From G965233625 sp965233625 (GTDB lineage Bacteria; Planctomycetota; Planctomycetia; Pirellulales; Pirellulaceae), in contig OZ247499.1 of assembly GCA_965233625.1 (NCBI GenBank), positions 6,510,001 to 6,574,000 on the forward strand: 64,000 bases of DNA, in the 5' to 3' direction. The position numbers were made by a program, and so were the translations under genes. Positions 42,487 through 51,159 of this stretch are shown here, piece after piece; the first letter of the stretch is position 1; each line of letters starts with the position of its first letter. A model generated the notes under the pieces. The model ran no database searches and had not been told where the DNA came from. It worked only from the letters and a program-made list of their open reading frames with translations.

Positions 42487-44787
42487 TCATTCTTCCACGG
42501 GTTTTACCAGCACACGCGTGCCAGTCACCTCGGCAACGTAGACGCTGGCGCCTTTGTCGACAAGTTGCGAATCGCTGATCACCGCCACCACATCGTCGCC
42601 GAACCGCGCTTTGCCCGATGGCGTTAGCTGGGTAGCCGCCACGCCGCGTTTGCCACGCAGGTAGCTTAAATCCGCCAGCGATTCACGCTGTTCAATCTCT
42701 TCCAGTTCCTCACCTTCCGCCGGCGCCAGCACCATGTGACGGAACATCGGCGTGTGCGGAAGGAAACGCCTTATGACAAATATTCCCACACCGGCGCCAA
42801 ACATCCCCGCGATGGCGTACGACAGAGAGATGGGCAACTGCTGCAACTGGTAGTTGTTCTGCGGGATAATAAACGTCTGACTGGCCAGTACGACCGAGAT
42901 CACCATCATCAGCAAGCCGCCGATGCCAAAGATGCCAAATCCTGGCACCACGAAAATCTCGAGCAGCAGGCTGATCACCCCGGCGACAAACAGCAGAATC
43001 TCCAGCCAGCCCGCCGTTCCATGCAGCACCTGACTCCAGAAGAACAGCATAAAGCAGACCCCGGAAAAGAAGCCCGCGACGCTCAATCCCGGTTGCGAAA
43101 ACTCGGTCAGCATCAGCATGATGCCCAGGAACAGTAGCGTCCGCGCAATCCACGGCGCCGACAGATATTCGATGAAGCGATGCGCCCAGTTCGCTTCGAT
43201 ATTGACGGGCTCTTCGCTCAGGCTTTCAACGGATCTGAATTCAGCGAAGTCGGCCGCGGTGCTCTTAGCAATGCCCAACGCCAACGCCTGTTTGCCCGAA
43301 ATACCCGCGGAGAAATCGACGGCTTCAACCTTGTCCCACTGATCGCGGCGTTCATCTTCGTTGTATTCATCTTCGCACAACAGACGTTCAACGCCCGTGC
43401 TTCGGTGCCGGTATTTTGCCACTTCCAGGCTAGGCTGAACCATGGCGGCCATCACGGACCAGTCGCCGCCTTTCGCCGCTGCCAGACTCTCGATCGCTGG
43501 CCGCAGACTCTTACGTTCACGGCGCGAAATATGATAGGCGCCATCTTTGCCGATGACGGCCTCTTCGCCCATCACTAGTTCATCGCATGCCAGCGCGATC
43601 AAAGCCGCATCGGCACGGGCTTCGGCATAGTCGGGCACGAAGGCGACGGTGCGTATGCGGCTGGAATCCAGCCCAGCCAGGTATTGCGCAAGCTGCACGC
43701 TGTAAGTGGGCGAACCGCCAGGGCTGTCGATAGATACCACAATGTAATTGATGTCGCGCGTGCGGATGGCTTCTTCCAGAGACGTCTGAATCCACGACGC
43801 CAGTTGCTGCCGCACTGGGCCGTTGATGGTCACCCGTACCGGGCGCCACTCACCGCCCAGCGATGCATCTTCCCGCAAGGCGCCGGGCTTCAAGCTGAGT
43901 TTGACAGCCAGTTCGCGGCGGTCGCTGGCGATGCGACTGACAATGTGAAAATCCCGCAACTGCGCGGCGGTGTAGTTTCCTAATTCACCAGGTTCTGAGA
44001 CCGTTTCGATCGACTTCACATCGCCCGCTTTGCGAGCGGCGGGAAGCTGATCCGCCGTGACGAATCTGGACCCTGTCAGCGTTTCGACGTGCGAAAGCTG
44101 CATGCTGGCGTCCAGCATCGAAAGCGCCAGCGCCGCCGGGGCGCCGTTGCGACGGCTGGCAATCTCCTGATACCCACTGCGTTTGACAGCGTCGACAAAT
44201 TCGCCGCCGGCGCCCGCGTTGCCTAGTTCGGCATCCGCGCTCATCACAATTTCTTCACAGGCCAGCACCGCCAGCACGGCGTGACCTTCCACAGGTTGCG
44301 GCAGATAGGCAACCGTGCGGACACCCTTTAATCCGGGGCTGGTAATGTAGTCCGCCAGCGAATAACAGCGGCCGAAATCACTCCCGGCGCCACGGTTCTT
44401 GTCGCCGCTTTCCTTAAACTCAAAAACCAGCAACGGACGCTTGGCCCCGCCGGGCAGCGAATCCAGCATGTGGCCAATCCGCGCTTTAATTCGCAGATCC
44501 ACATCGCCCGTGACAGGCAGCGTGACCGGCACCAGGAAAGCCTCTGGCGTTTCTGGAGGGGTTTCCCTGGCCTTGGCAGGCGGCTTCTTTGGCGGCTTCT
44601 CAGCGGCTGGTTTCTTTGCCGGTGGCTTCTTGGGTGCGGGTTCTTCCGCGGGAGGCCGGAATTCTGGTTCTTCCACCGGCGGCTTGCCGTCGCCCGCTGC
44701 CACCAGCAGCAGCGCTGCGGCCACCATCAACAGAGCGCTGATGCCTCTGCGTGAAAAAAATAGTGTGGTGCGAATGCGCTGACTCAT
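42487..44787 (-). CDS. NfeD-type membrane protein with two degenerate ClpP/SppA-like protease domains
   Basis: A 766-residue protein. A signal/anchor (about 12-31) precedes a Lys/Pro/Glu-rich linker (33-80). Two crotonase/ClpP-like domains follow (about 85-300 and 315-515), the second with YIVVSIDSPGGSP. NfeD membrane segments (about 540-680) and a C-terminal OB-like domain (about 700-766) end the protein. In NfeD-linked proteases the catalytic Ser sits just before the ALIALACDE(I/L)VM segment. Here those positions read GHAVLAVLACEEIVM and ADAALIALACDELVM, with no Ser, so both domains look inactive. NfeD proteins partner flotillins and act on membrane quality. It is upstream of an ABC exporter on the same strand. 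Confidence 0.85.
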   Translation of the reverse strand: MSQRIRTTLFFSRRGISALLMVAAALLLVAAGDGKPPVEEPEFRPPAEEPAPKKPPAKKPAAEKPPKKPPAKARETPPETPEAFLVPVTLPVTGDVDLRIKARIGHMLDSLPGGAKRPLLVFEFKESGDKNRGAGSDFGRCYSLADYITSPGLKGVRTVAYLPQPVEGHAVLAVLACEEIVMSADAELGNAGAGGEFVDAVKRSGYQEIASRRNGAPAALALSMLDASMQLSHVETLTGSRFVTADQLPAARKAGDVKSIETVSEPGELGNYTAAQLRDFHIVSRIASDRRELAVKLSLKPGALREDASLGGEWRPVRVTINGPVRQQLASWIQTSLEEAIRTRDINYIVVSIDSPGGSPTYSVQLAQYLAGLDSSRIRTVAFVPDYAEARADAALIALACDELVMGEEAVIGKDGAYHISRRERKSLRPAIESLAAAKGGDWSVMAAMVQPSLEVAKYRHRSTGVERLLCEDEYNEDERRDQWDKVEAVDFSAGISGKQALALGIAKSTAADFAEFRSVESLSEEPVNIEANWAHRFIEYLSAPWIARTLLFLGIMLMLTEFSQPGLSVAGFFSGVCFMLFFWSQVLHGTAGWLEILLFVAGVISLLLEIFVVPGFGIFGIGGLLMMVISVVLASQTFIIPQNNYQLQQLPISLSYAIAGMFGAGVGIFVIRRFLPHTPMFRHMVLAPAEGEELEEIEQRESLADLSYLRGKRGVAATQLTPSGKARFGDDVVAVISDSQLVDKGASVYVAEVTGTRVLVKPVEE

Positions 44788-44888
44788 GACGATGACTGCC
44801 AGAGATGCGTTGGAAGACCCTCACTGGAAGTATAGGTACGTGCCGCCCGCGGGGAAAGCGTTGCTAGGCGGGCTGCTGATTGTGGCCG

Positions 44889-45509
44889 CTACTTCATCGA
44901 GGCGAAAATGGCTTCGACTTCTTCCTCGCTGATGTCTTCGGGGTAAACATTCAGCATCATCATGGTGCTTTGTTTGCGGCCTTTGAACACGCCCATATAA
45001 AGATGGCGGATCTGCCCGTCATCTTCTTCGATTTCTGTGAACTGAAAAGTGCGTTCTTCGCCATTAATCATGTAGGTGCGATCTTCGATCCGCAGGACGT
45101 TGCCGGACTTGGACTTGTATTTCCTGCCTTCGGATTCATCAACGGTGGAACTCATCCGCTTGCGGAACTCTTCGTCCGATTCACCTGGCTGTTTGGGCAT
45201 GGTCGCCAGCATCAGGTTGTTGCGGTTATCGTCGGATTGATAAACCACCATCTGCATCACAAAGATGTTGATGGCGGCCTTCGGTTTCAGGATGGCGGGG
45301 AGCTCAATCTTTGCCAGTTCTTCTTTACGCTCCGCCACAATGGCGGGATCTTCGGTCACCAGGTTCATCATCGAACCCGCCCGCTGAAGCGCAACGTAGC
45401 CGCCGATGCCACAGCAGCAGAAACCTGCCACGCCAAACAGTCCCAGGCCTGCCAGAATCCAGATCCATGCCTGACCGCCGCCATCCGATGGTTTTTCCGG
45501 TTTGTTCAT
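44889..45509 (-). CDS. Membrane-anchored hypothetical protein
   Basis: A 206-residue protein with a short cytoplasmic start, one membrane helix (about 14-38) containing a Cys-Cys-Cys-Gly run (GVAGFCCCGIGG), and an external soluble domain. That domain reads like a DUF4367-style sensor domain (NIFVMQMVVYQSDDNRNNLMLATMPK, ERTFQFTEIEEDDGQIRHLYMGVF), but the assignment is only a guess. A similar layout (Cys-Cys-Gly in the helix, about 200 residues) occurs in the protein at 48255-48866. It follows the LRR lipoprotein by 33 bases, so it is probably co-transcribed. Confidence 0.68.
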   Translation of the reverse strand: MNKPEKPSDGGGQAWIWILAGLGLFGVAGFCCCGIGGYVALQRAGSMMNLVTEDPAIVAERKEELAKIELPAILKPKAAINIFVMQMVVYQSDDNRNNLMLATMPKQPGESDEEFRKRMSSTVDESEGRKYKSKSGNVLRIEDRTYMINGEERTFQFTEIEEDDGQIRHLYMGVFKGRKQSTMMMLNVYPEDISEEEVEAIFASMK

Positions 45510-45542
45510 GCAGGCTCCTCAATCATATTTTGCTGGGCAGCG

Positions 45543-46832
45543 TTACTCGATAAAGTCGTGCAGGATGACCGCCGCGGGTAATGCTTCTTCCAGGGCGGCC
45601 ACGCCGTCTCGCGTAACATCGCATCCCAGGAGATCAATCTCTTTGAGTTGTTCCAGACCATGCAGGTGCGCGAGCGACTGATCGTTGACGCCCGTGGCAT
45701 CGGTCAGGGTTAACGCACGTAGTTCGCCGGCCTCTTTCAAATATTGAAGACTGTCTTCATTTAACTTCACGCCGCTTAAATAAAGCTTCTGCAACTGCGG
45801 AAGCTTCCCTATGTGCTGCAAACCTTCGCCGCTGATGGCTGTTCCGGATAGGTCTAGCGTCTGCAGTGAAGTGATGCCGCTGATGCCCGCGGCGCCTTCG
45901 TCGCTGAGCGATGTGTAACTTAGATCGAGAGAATGAAGGTTCTTCAGCGGCGCCAGTGCGGAAAGATGCTGCCCGGTGATGGTTTTCACGCCAGCGACGT
46001 CGATGTTCCGCATTTCTGGAAAGGCAACCAGGTGCTTCAACGCGTCGTCTGACAGGTTTGTGTCACTAAGTACGACCGCTTGCAGCTTATCAAGCGAACC
46101 AAGTGCGGCAAACCCGGAGCCGTCGATCCCGGCGCCTTTAAGGCCAAGAAACTCCAGCGAAGTTAACGTCGCCAGCTGCTTAATCTCGCCGTTGCTAAAC
46201 GCGGCGTTTTCTATTTCCAGATGCCGCAGCGTTGTCAGTTTCGCCAGGGATTGCAGTCCTTTACTCGTCACACCTGCGCCGCTGATCTCCAGGACTTCAA
46301 GATTTCCGCAAGCCTCCAGATGTTTCAGTCCTTTGTCGCCTGCCTCCACAAAGTTCAGGCTCAGCCGTGTCAGCTCAGGGAGGTCGGCCAGTTTTTTCAG
46401 CCCGGCGGCGGTAACGCCGGTGCGGTCGAGTTGCAGAGTGCGAAGCTGCTGAAAGCCTACGAGTTGCTCCAGCATCTTATCGTCCACGGATTCACGGAAA
46501 TCAAAGTCGATACCCACCACGGCGCCACGCTCTGCCTTGACGGCGCCGCCAGCCTCTTCAACTGCCAGCAGCGTTTTTTCTTTGGACCAGCCTGCCGGCG
46601 CCGGCGACTTCTCTTCCGGCTTTACTTCGTCCTCTTCCGGGTGAAACAGGCTCTTGGGTTTGATGATTTCTTCAGGCGGCTCTGCCGGCTTCGGCGGTTT
46701 GGGCTTCGGCTTGGGTTTGGCGATGGGTTGACTGCTTCCGCCGCATCCACCCAGCAGCAACACGCCGGCGCAGAGCCAGAGGGCTATTCCGCCGCGAAGA
46801 GCCAGACACATTGTTCCCCATTGACCAGCCAT
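45543..46832 (-). CDS. LRR lipoprotein
   Basis: A 429-residue lipoprotein. The ATG at 46830-46832 is chosen because AAGG lies eight bases upstream and it starts the signal peptide; a TTG at 46931 would add 33 polar residues. The lipobox LLGGC puts the acylated cysteine at residue 30. A Lys/Pro-rich linker (PKPKPKPPKP) precedes about twelve LRR units with the LxxLxLxxTxxxxxGLxxLxxL pattern. It is probably an envelope-anchored binding scaffold. It is the first gene of a minus-strand run with the membrane protein at 44889 and perhaps the NfeD-type gene. It is divergent from the NPCBM protein. Confidence 0.82.
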   Translation of the reverse strand: MAGQWGTMCLALRGGIALWLCAGVLLLGGCGGSSQPIAKPKPKPKPPKPAEPPEEIIKPKSLFHPEEDEVKPEEKSPAPAGWSKEKTLLAVEEAGGAVKAERGAVVGIDFDFRESVDDKMLEQLVGFQQLRTLQLDRTGVTAAGLKKLADLPELTRLSLNFVEAGDKGLKHLEACGNLEVLEISGAGVTSKGLQSLAKLTTLRHLEIENAAFSNGEIKQLATLTSLEFLGLKGAGIDGSGFAALGSLDKLQAVVLSDTNLSDDALKHLVAFPEMRNIDVAGVKTITGQHLSALAPLKNLHSLDLSYTSLSDEGAAGISGITSLQTLDLSGTAISGEGLQHIGKLPQLQKLYLSGVKLNEDSLQYLKEAGELRALTLTDATGVNDQSLAHLHGLEQLKEIDLLGCDVTRDGVAALEEALPAAVILHDFIE

Positions 46833-46956
46833 CGGACGCCCTTCGTCAACATTTACATTCGCGGAGTTAGAGTATCTATTAAGATAGACGTCGCTGCTGG
46901 CGGTATTCAACCCGCCCCTGCGTTGCGACAAAGATTCTGTGCTATTAGAAAATCCG

Positions 46957-48243
46957 ATGCGAATGTTTTTCCGTTTGACGCGTTATCCCGTCGTTCTCGT
47001 GGCTCTGGTCCTGCCGTTTCTGCTGGTGCAGCGGTCACCCGCCGTGGAACCGGAAGCCGCGGGCGCCAAGCTGAAAGAGTCACGCCTTGTCACCCTCGTC
47101 AGCGGCGAGCGCTTTGAAGCGGAATTCGCAGGCGTTGATGAGCAGGGGCAGTGGCTGTTTAAGCAGGAAGGAAAAACGCGGAAGGTCGCCGCTGCAGATC
47201 TGGTGCAGTGGGGCGTCGCCCGTGAACTGCCGGTTCAGCCCCATGTGTATTTATCCGATGGCAGCCTCTTGCGTGCCGATCTGCTGCGTTCGGACAAAGA
47301 CTACCTTTACGTGGCGCCGGCAACGCTTGTCGATGCAAAGATTCCGCTTGAAAATATCCGCGCTGCTATTCTTCTGCCGCCCAACTCGCCCGCGGCCAGA
47401 CGCAGTCTGCTGGCGGACGTAGACGCTGCCACCGGCGTTCAGGACCGCATCGTGCTGAAGAACCAGGACGAAATCAGCGGCGTGCTGGTGAAAATAGGCG
47501 GCAACGTAAAAAGCATCTACGCAGAGCAGATTGAATTCCGCACACGCGGCGCGGCACGCAATTTACTGATGCAGAATGTATCGGCCATCATCTTCAACCC
47601 GGTGCTGTTGCGCAAGCCATCGACAACCGGGCTGCATTCGTGGATGGTGCTGCGTGATGGCTCGCGGTTGCTGGTTTCGCAGGCCGTTTCCGATGGTGAA
47701 GGGCTGATGACGATCACGCTGGCATGCGGGCTGAACCTGTTCATGAGCGAACTGGATTTTGTTGACCGCGTGCAGATGATCCAGCCCACCGGCGGTAAGG
47801 CGAAGTTCCTGGCGGAGATGAAGCCACTCGCATATCGCCACACGCCGTTTCTGAGTATCCCCTGGGCGATGCACCTGAACGCCAATGCGAAGAATGGACC
47901 GCTTCAAACCGCTAAGGGCGTTTATTTAAGCGGCGTCGGGATGCACAGCCGCTCACGCGTGGCGTTCGCCCTGGGCGGCAAATTCAAACGGTTTCTTACC
48001 AGTCTGGCCGTCGATAAAATCGCCGGGCGCCGCGGCAGCGTGACGTACCGCGTTTATCTGAATCGCGATGGCGCCTGGAAGCCTGCGTACGAAAGCGACA
48101 TCATCCGCGGCGGCGACGCGCCGGTGCATGTTTCGCTGAATATCGAAAAGGCAGCCGCCATGCTGTTGATCGTTGACTTTGCCGACCGCGGTGACGAGAT
48201 GGACTTCGCCAACTGGCTAAACGCCTGCGTCGTGGCAGAGTAA
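46957..48243 (+). CDS. Secreted NPCBM-domain protein
   Basis: A 428-residue exported protein. The ATG at 46957 (MRMFFRLTRYPVVLVALVLPF) is chosen as the start of the signal peptide; a GTG at 46939 is possible. The N-terminal half has two small beta modules (VTLVSGERFEAEFAGVDEQGQWLF, YLSDGSLLRADLL). The C-terminal 150 residues are an NPCBM/NEW2 carbohydrate-binding domain (KGVYLSGVGMHSRSRVAFALGGKFKRF, VTYRVYLNRDGAWKP). It may bind polysaccharide outside the cell. It converges with the gene at 48255. Confidence 0.8.
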   Translation: MRMFFRLTRYPVVLVALVLPFLLVQRSPAVEPEAAGAKLKESRLVTLVSGERFEAEFAGVDEQGQWLFKQEGKTRKVAAADLVQWGVARELPVQPHVYLSDGSLLRADLLRSDKDYLYVAPATLVDAKIPLENIRAAILLPPNSPAARRSLLADVDAATGVQDRIVLKNQDEISGVLVKIGGNVKSIYAEQIEFRTRGAARNLLMQNVSAIIFNPVLLRKPSTTGLHSWMVLRDGSRLLVSQAVSDGEGLMTITLACGLNLFMSELDFVDRVQMIQPTGGKAKFLAEMKPLAYRHTPFLSIPWAMHLNANAKNGPLQTAKGVYLSGVGMHSRSRVAFALGGKFKRFLTSLAVDKIAGRRGSVTYRVYLNRDGAWKPAYESDIIRGGDAPVHVSLNIEKAAAMLLIVDFADRGDEMDFANWLNACVVAE

Positions 48244-48254
48244 ACGCAGGCCCT

Positions 48255-48866
48255 TTAACGGGCGGCGGCCAGCGAACGCCGGAAGACAGATTCTAAGTCT
48301 TCGCGACTTTCGAAGAAAACGCCGATCAACGCCACGCTAAAAACCTTCTTGCCCTGCCGGACAACGACCAGGTTGCCGACCGGGATGCCTTCGTTGCGGA
48401 GGATGGCGGCGTAGTTCTCATCGCCCAGCGTCATCAGGTCGTTACGCTGATCGATCTTCAAAGTGGATTGCCCGCTGAGCGTGATGCCCAGCTTCATGGC
48501 CCCGATCGACAGGGAGTGATCTTCTTTGGCGCTGGACTCGCTACTGCAGATATCAACCGTCGATTGAAGAATGAAGACATCGTCGGTGCCTGGATCGCGG
48601 TCGGCGTCGTATTCGTATTCCAGTTCCAGCGAGCCATCGATGTTGGTCTTTGCGTTGGTCACCACACATTCAGCCGGATCGCCCGGCGCGACGAAGTATT
48701 CCTCCATATCTTCCGCCGTGACAAAGTACGCCATTTCCTCTTCGGTAACATCGCGCGAAGCAACGCCGTACACACTAACAATCGCCAACCCGCCGCAGCA
48801 CAGCCCCAGGAACACCAAGCCGCCACCGCAGGCAACTAACAACAGAAAAATCTTCTTGCGGTTCAT
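48255..48866 (-). CDS. Membrane-anchored hypothetical protein
   Basis: A 203-residue protein with an N-terminal membrane helix (about 6-33) containing GLCCGGLAI, and a soluble external domain with acidic character (VTEEEMAYFVTAEDMEEYFV). It resembles the protein at 44889-45509 in size, anchor and Cys-Cys-Gly signature, but I cannot show homology by eye. The function is unknown. ATG at 48864-48866. It is divergent from the membrane protein at 48963, with a 96-base shared upstream region. Confidence 0.65.
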   Translation of the reverse strand: MNRKKIFLLLVACGGGLVFLGLCCGGLAIVSVYGVASRDVTEEEMAYFVTAEDMEEYFVAPGDPAECVVTNAKTNIDGSLELEYEYDADRDPGTDDVFILQSTVDICSSESSAKEDHSLSIGAMKLGITLSGQSTLKIDQRNDLMTLGDENYAAILRNEGIPVGNLVVVRQGKKVFSVALIGVFFESREDLESVFRRSLAAAR

Positions 48867-48962
48867 TTTTGAATACCCGTGGTCGGAGCCTTATCTACAG
48901 AGCCGTTAACAGCGTAACCCAATAAAACTCCGTCTGCGATCGGCATCGGCTATGATTATGAT

Positions 48963-49502
48963 ATGCCCGGTAAATTCACCTCGGAACGATCAGAGCCAAG
49001 GGCCTATCTAAGCATCGCCGGAATGCTGCTTCTGACGGCAGTGGTCGCTGTCCATGTCGCCGTATGGAAGTGGAAACCCGGTCTGGTGGTTCTCTACTCG
49101 CCATTCTCGCTTTCGATCCTGGCAATCGAAATCCTGCGGAGAATGTTTAAGATGCAGCTTCTCTGGGCCATGGTGGCTGGTGTCTTATTCAGCGCGATCT
49201 GTTACGCGTCTGTCATTTCAGGAATTACCGCCTGGAATTACTGGTTTCGCAGCGACTGGGTAGACATGCAGGGACGCGTGGTGCATGCCCGGCCGCAACG
49301 GGCGATTCTGGTTGACATCCTGATCAAGAATCTGATTTTCCCTTTAGGCTGGTTTCTGATCGCGGGCGCCATCGTGATGCTTCTGTACACGGCTATTTCG
49401 ATTCGTCAGAATCGCCGCGCGAACGAAGTTGTGCTTTCACGCCTGCGACACCGGGACAGCGCAACGCCGATTGAAGACCCGGCCGCGCGCAACAAAGAGT
49501 AA
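48963..49502 (+). CDS. Hypothetical integral membrane protein
   Basis: A 179-residue protein with four hydrophobic stretches (about 15-35, 40-58, 65-88 and 118-143) and a basic C-terminal tail. No family is recognised. ATG at 48963. It converges on a small lipoprotein gene (40 bases between stops). Confidence 0.62.
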   Translation: MPGKFTSERSEPRAYLSIAGMLLLTAVVAVHVAVWKWKPGLVVLYSPFSLSILAIEILRRMFKMQLLWAMVAGVLFSAICYASVISGITAWNYWFRSDWVDMQGRVVHARPQRAILVDILIKNLIFPLGWFLIAGAIVMLLYTAISIRQNRRANEVVLSRLRHRDSATPIEDPAARNKE

Positions 49503-49542
49503 GACCGCGTCCACTGACTGTGAATGATCTGCCGGATGCAGG

Positions 49543-49887
49543 CTACGGAGATCCAAAAGTCTTGAGCCGTTTTCTCCGGCTGGCGTTGCCGGCCTCAATA
49601 ATCTGGGTGGCAGTTTTGCCGTGCACTTTTTCTTTGAGAAACCGCTGCCGTTCTTCGTCCGGGGCCCGCAGATGTTCTGACTGATTTCGAGCCGTGATCT
49701 CACGCATCGCCGCTTTAAACTCCGCCGCCTCTTTCGGACCGAGTGACTCACTAATGGCCTGCGCCGACGCTTGCGTTGACGACTCGGTGGAGCCATCAAC
49801 ACGCAACTGCCCATCACAACCTGCAAAGAGAGTCAGTAGCAACGTAAGTCCGGCAAAGAGCGATTGTCGGGTATGTATAGCATTCAT
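49543..49887 (-). CDS. Small DUF6694-like lipoprotein
   Basis: A 114-residue lipoprotein with lipobox LFAGC (Cys24). The mature part has the pattern of DUF6694 proteins: RVDGSTESSTQASAQAISESL, then a helix and LKEKVHGKTATQIIEAG near the end. The function of that family is unknown; it sits in the periplasm or on the outer membrane. The C-terminus is basic. Neighbouring genes are unrelated. Confidence 0.65.
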   Translation of the reverse strand: MNAIHTRQSLFAGLTLLLTLFAGCDGQLRVDGSTESSTQASAQAISESLGPKEAAEFKAAMREITARNQSEHLRAPDEERQRFLKEKVHGKTATQIIEAGNASRRKRLKTFGSP

Positions 49888-50166
49888 GAGTCAAAATCGG
49901 GACGTAGGTTGCGCGTGATTCTGTTTCGTATTCTGTAACTACGAATCGAGTGAGTCAGGTTTCTACTTCATCTGCGAACTGCCCGTCAACGTACCAGACG
50001 TAAGAGTTCCGCGCAACAAGTTGATGGAGTTTAAAATAGAACCTGCTGTCATTTCTGAGATTTGCCTGCGGGCGTGCTAGCGGTGCAGAAATGTGGATGA
50101 GAGAATGCGGTTTATCAACGCGAAATTCATGTCAGCGCGAAATTCTTCTTCACCACATCCTGTTTT
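49888..50166. other. 279-base gene-free gap
   Basis: No credible gene. It contains an inverted repeat TTCGTA (49925-49930) / TACGAA (49940-49945) and a 10-base direct repeat CGCGAAATTC at 50119-50128 and 50136-50145, just before epmA. The role is unknown; the direct repeat could be a binding site. Confidence 0.4.
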
Positions 50167-51135
50167 ATGGCCAGACCAGCCTATCTTCCAGCAGCATCTC
50201 TCGAAGCGATTCAGCTCCGTGCCGCATTGCTTCGAAAGGTCCGCCACTTCTTCGATAACCGAGGTTTTCTGGAAGTCGAAACCCCTTTAATTTCGGCGGA
50301 CACGGTCGTAGATGCACACATTGATCCCATTCCCGTCGCAGTGCCGCATCTGGCTGAGGAAACAGCAACATCCCAGCCGTTGTGGCTGCAGACTTCGCCT
50401 GAATACTGCATGAAGCGGATGCTGGCTGCGGGAAGCGGCCCCATCTATCAGGTCTGTAAAGCCTTCCGCGCCGGTGAGGCCGGTGACCGTCACAATCCGG
50501 AATTCACCATGCTGGAGTGGTATTGTCCAGGCCACGACCTGCACGCCGGCATGCAACTGCTCAGCGACTTCGCGCAGGAGATCCTTGACGCACCGCCTGC
50601 AACCACCATTACCTATCGCGACGCTTTTTTGCAGCACGCAGGCATCGACCCGCTTACCGCCTCCGATGAAAGCATCGCCCGCACGGCCCGGCAGTCGATC
50701 GACATCTCCGGCGACCTGCCACGGGATGAGTGGCTGAATCTACTGCTTACCGCCAAGGTTGAACCACATCTCGGCAACGACGCGCCTGCCATTGTGTATC
50801 ACTACCCTGCATCGCAAGCCGCCCTGGCAAAGGTTGTGGGGCAGCCGCACGTCGCCGCGCGGTTCGAGCTATATATCAATGGCATTGAACTGGCCAACGG
50901 ATACGATGAACTGCTCGACGCAGATGAGCTGACCCGCCGTAGCGAAAAGAACAATCGCCTGCGACAAGCCGCTGGACGCGATCCGCTGCCCGTCATCAGT
51001 CATTTAACCGCTGCCATGCAACATGGCTTGCCGCCTTGTGCTGGTTGCGCGTTGGGCTTTGACCGTCTGGTGATGCTTGCCGGAGGTTACACCCGCCTGG
51101 ATCAGGTGCTGCCGTTTCCCATCGACCGTGCGTAG
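50167..51135 (+). CDS. epmA: Elongation factor P lysine ligase (EpmA / GenX / PoxA)
   Basis: A 322-residue paralogue of the catalytic domain of class II lysyl-tRNA synthetase without the anticodon-binding domain, which attaches beta-lysine (or lysine) to elongation factor P. Motif 2 is YQVCKAFRAGEAGDRHNPEF followed by TMLEWY, and motif 3 is GCALGFDRLVMLAGG. The substrate pocket GIELANGYDEL is present. The length matches EpmA. Neither efp nor the aminomutase epmB lies in the window. The ATG at 50167 is the first start after the direct repeats. Confidence 0.93.
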   Translation: MARPAYLPAASLEAIQLRAALLRKVRHFFDNRGFLEVETPLISADTVVDAHIDPIPVAVPHLAEETATSQPLWLQTSPEYCMKRMLAAGSGPIYQVCKAFRAGEAGDRHNPEFTMLEWYCPGHDLHAGMQLLSDFAQEILDAPPATTITYRDAFLQHAGIDPLTASDESIARTARQSIDISGDLPRDEWLNLLLTAKVEPHLGNDAPAIVYHYPASQAALAKVVGQPHVAARFELYINGIELANGYDELLDADELTRRSEKNNRLRQAAGRDPLPVISHLTAAMQHGLPPCAGCALGFDRLVMLAGGYTRLDQVLPFPIDRA

Positions 51136-51159
51136 CGGTTCTAGTGTGACACAGAATGG

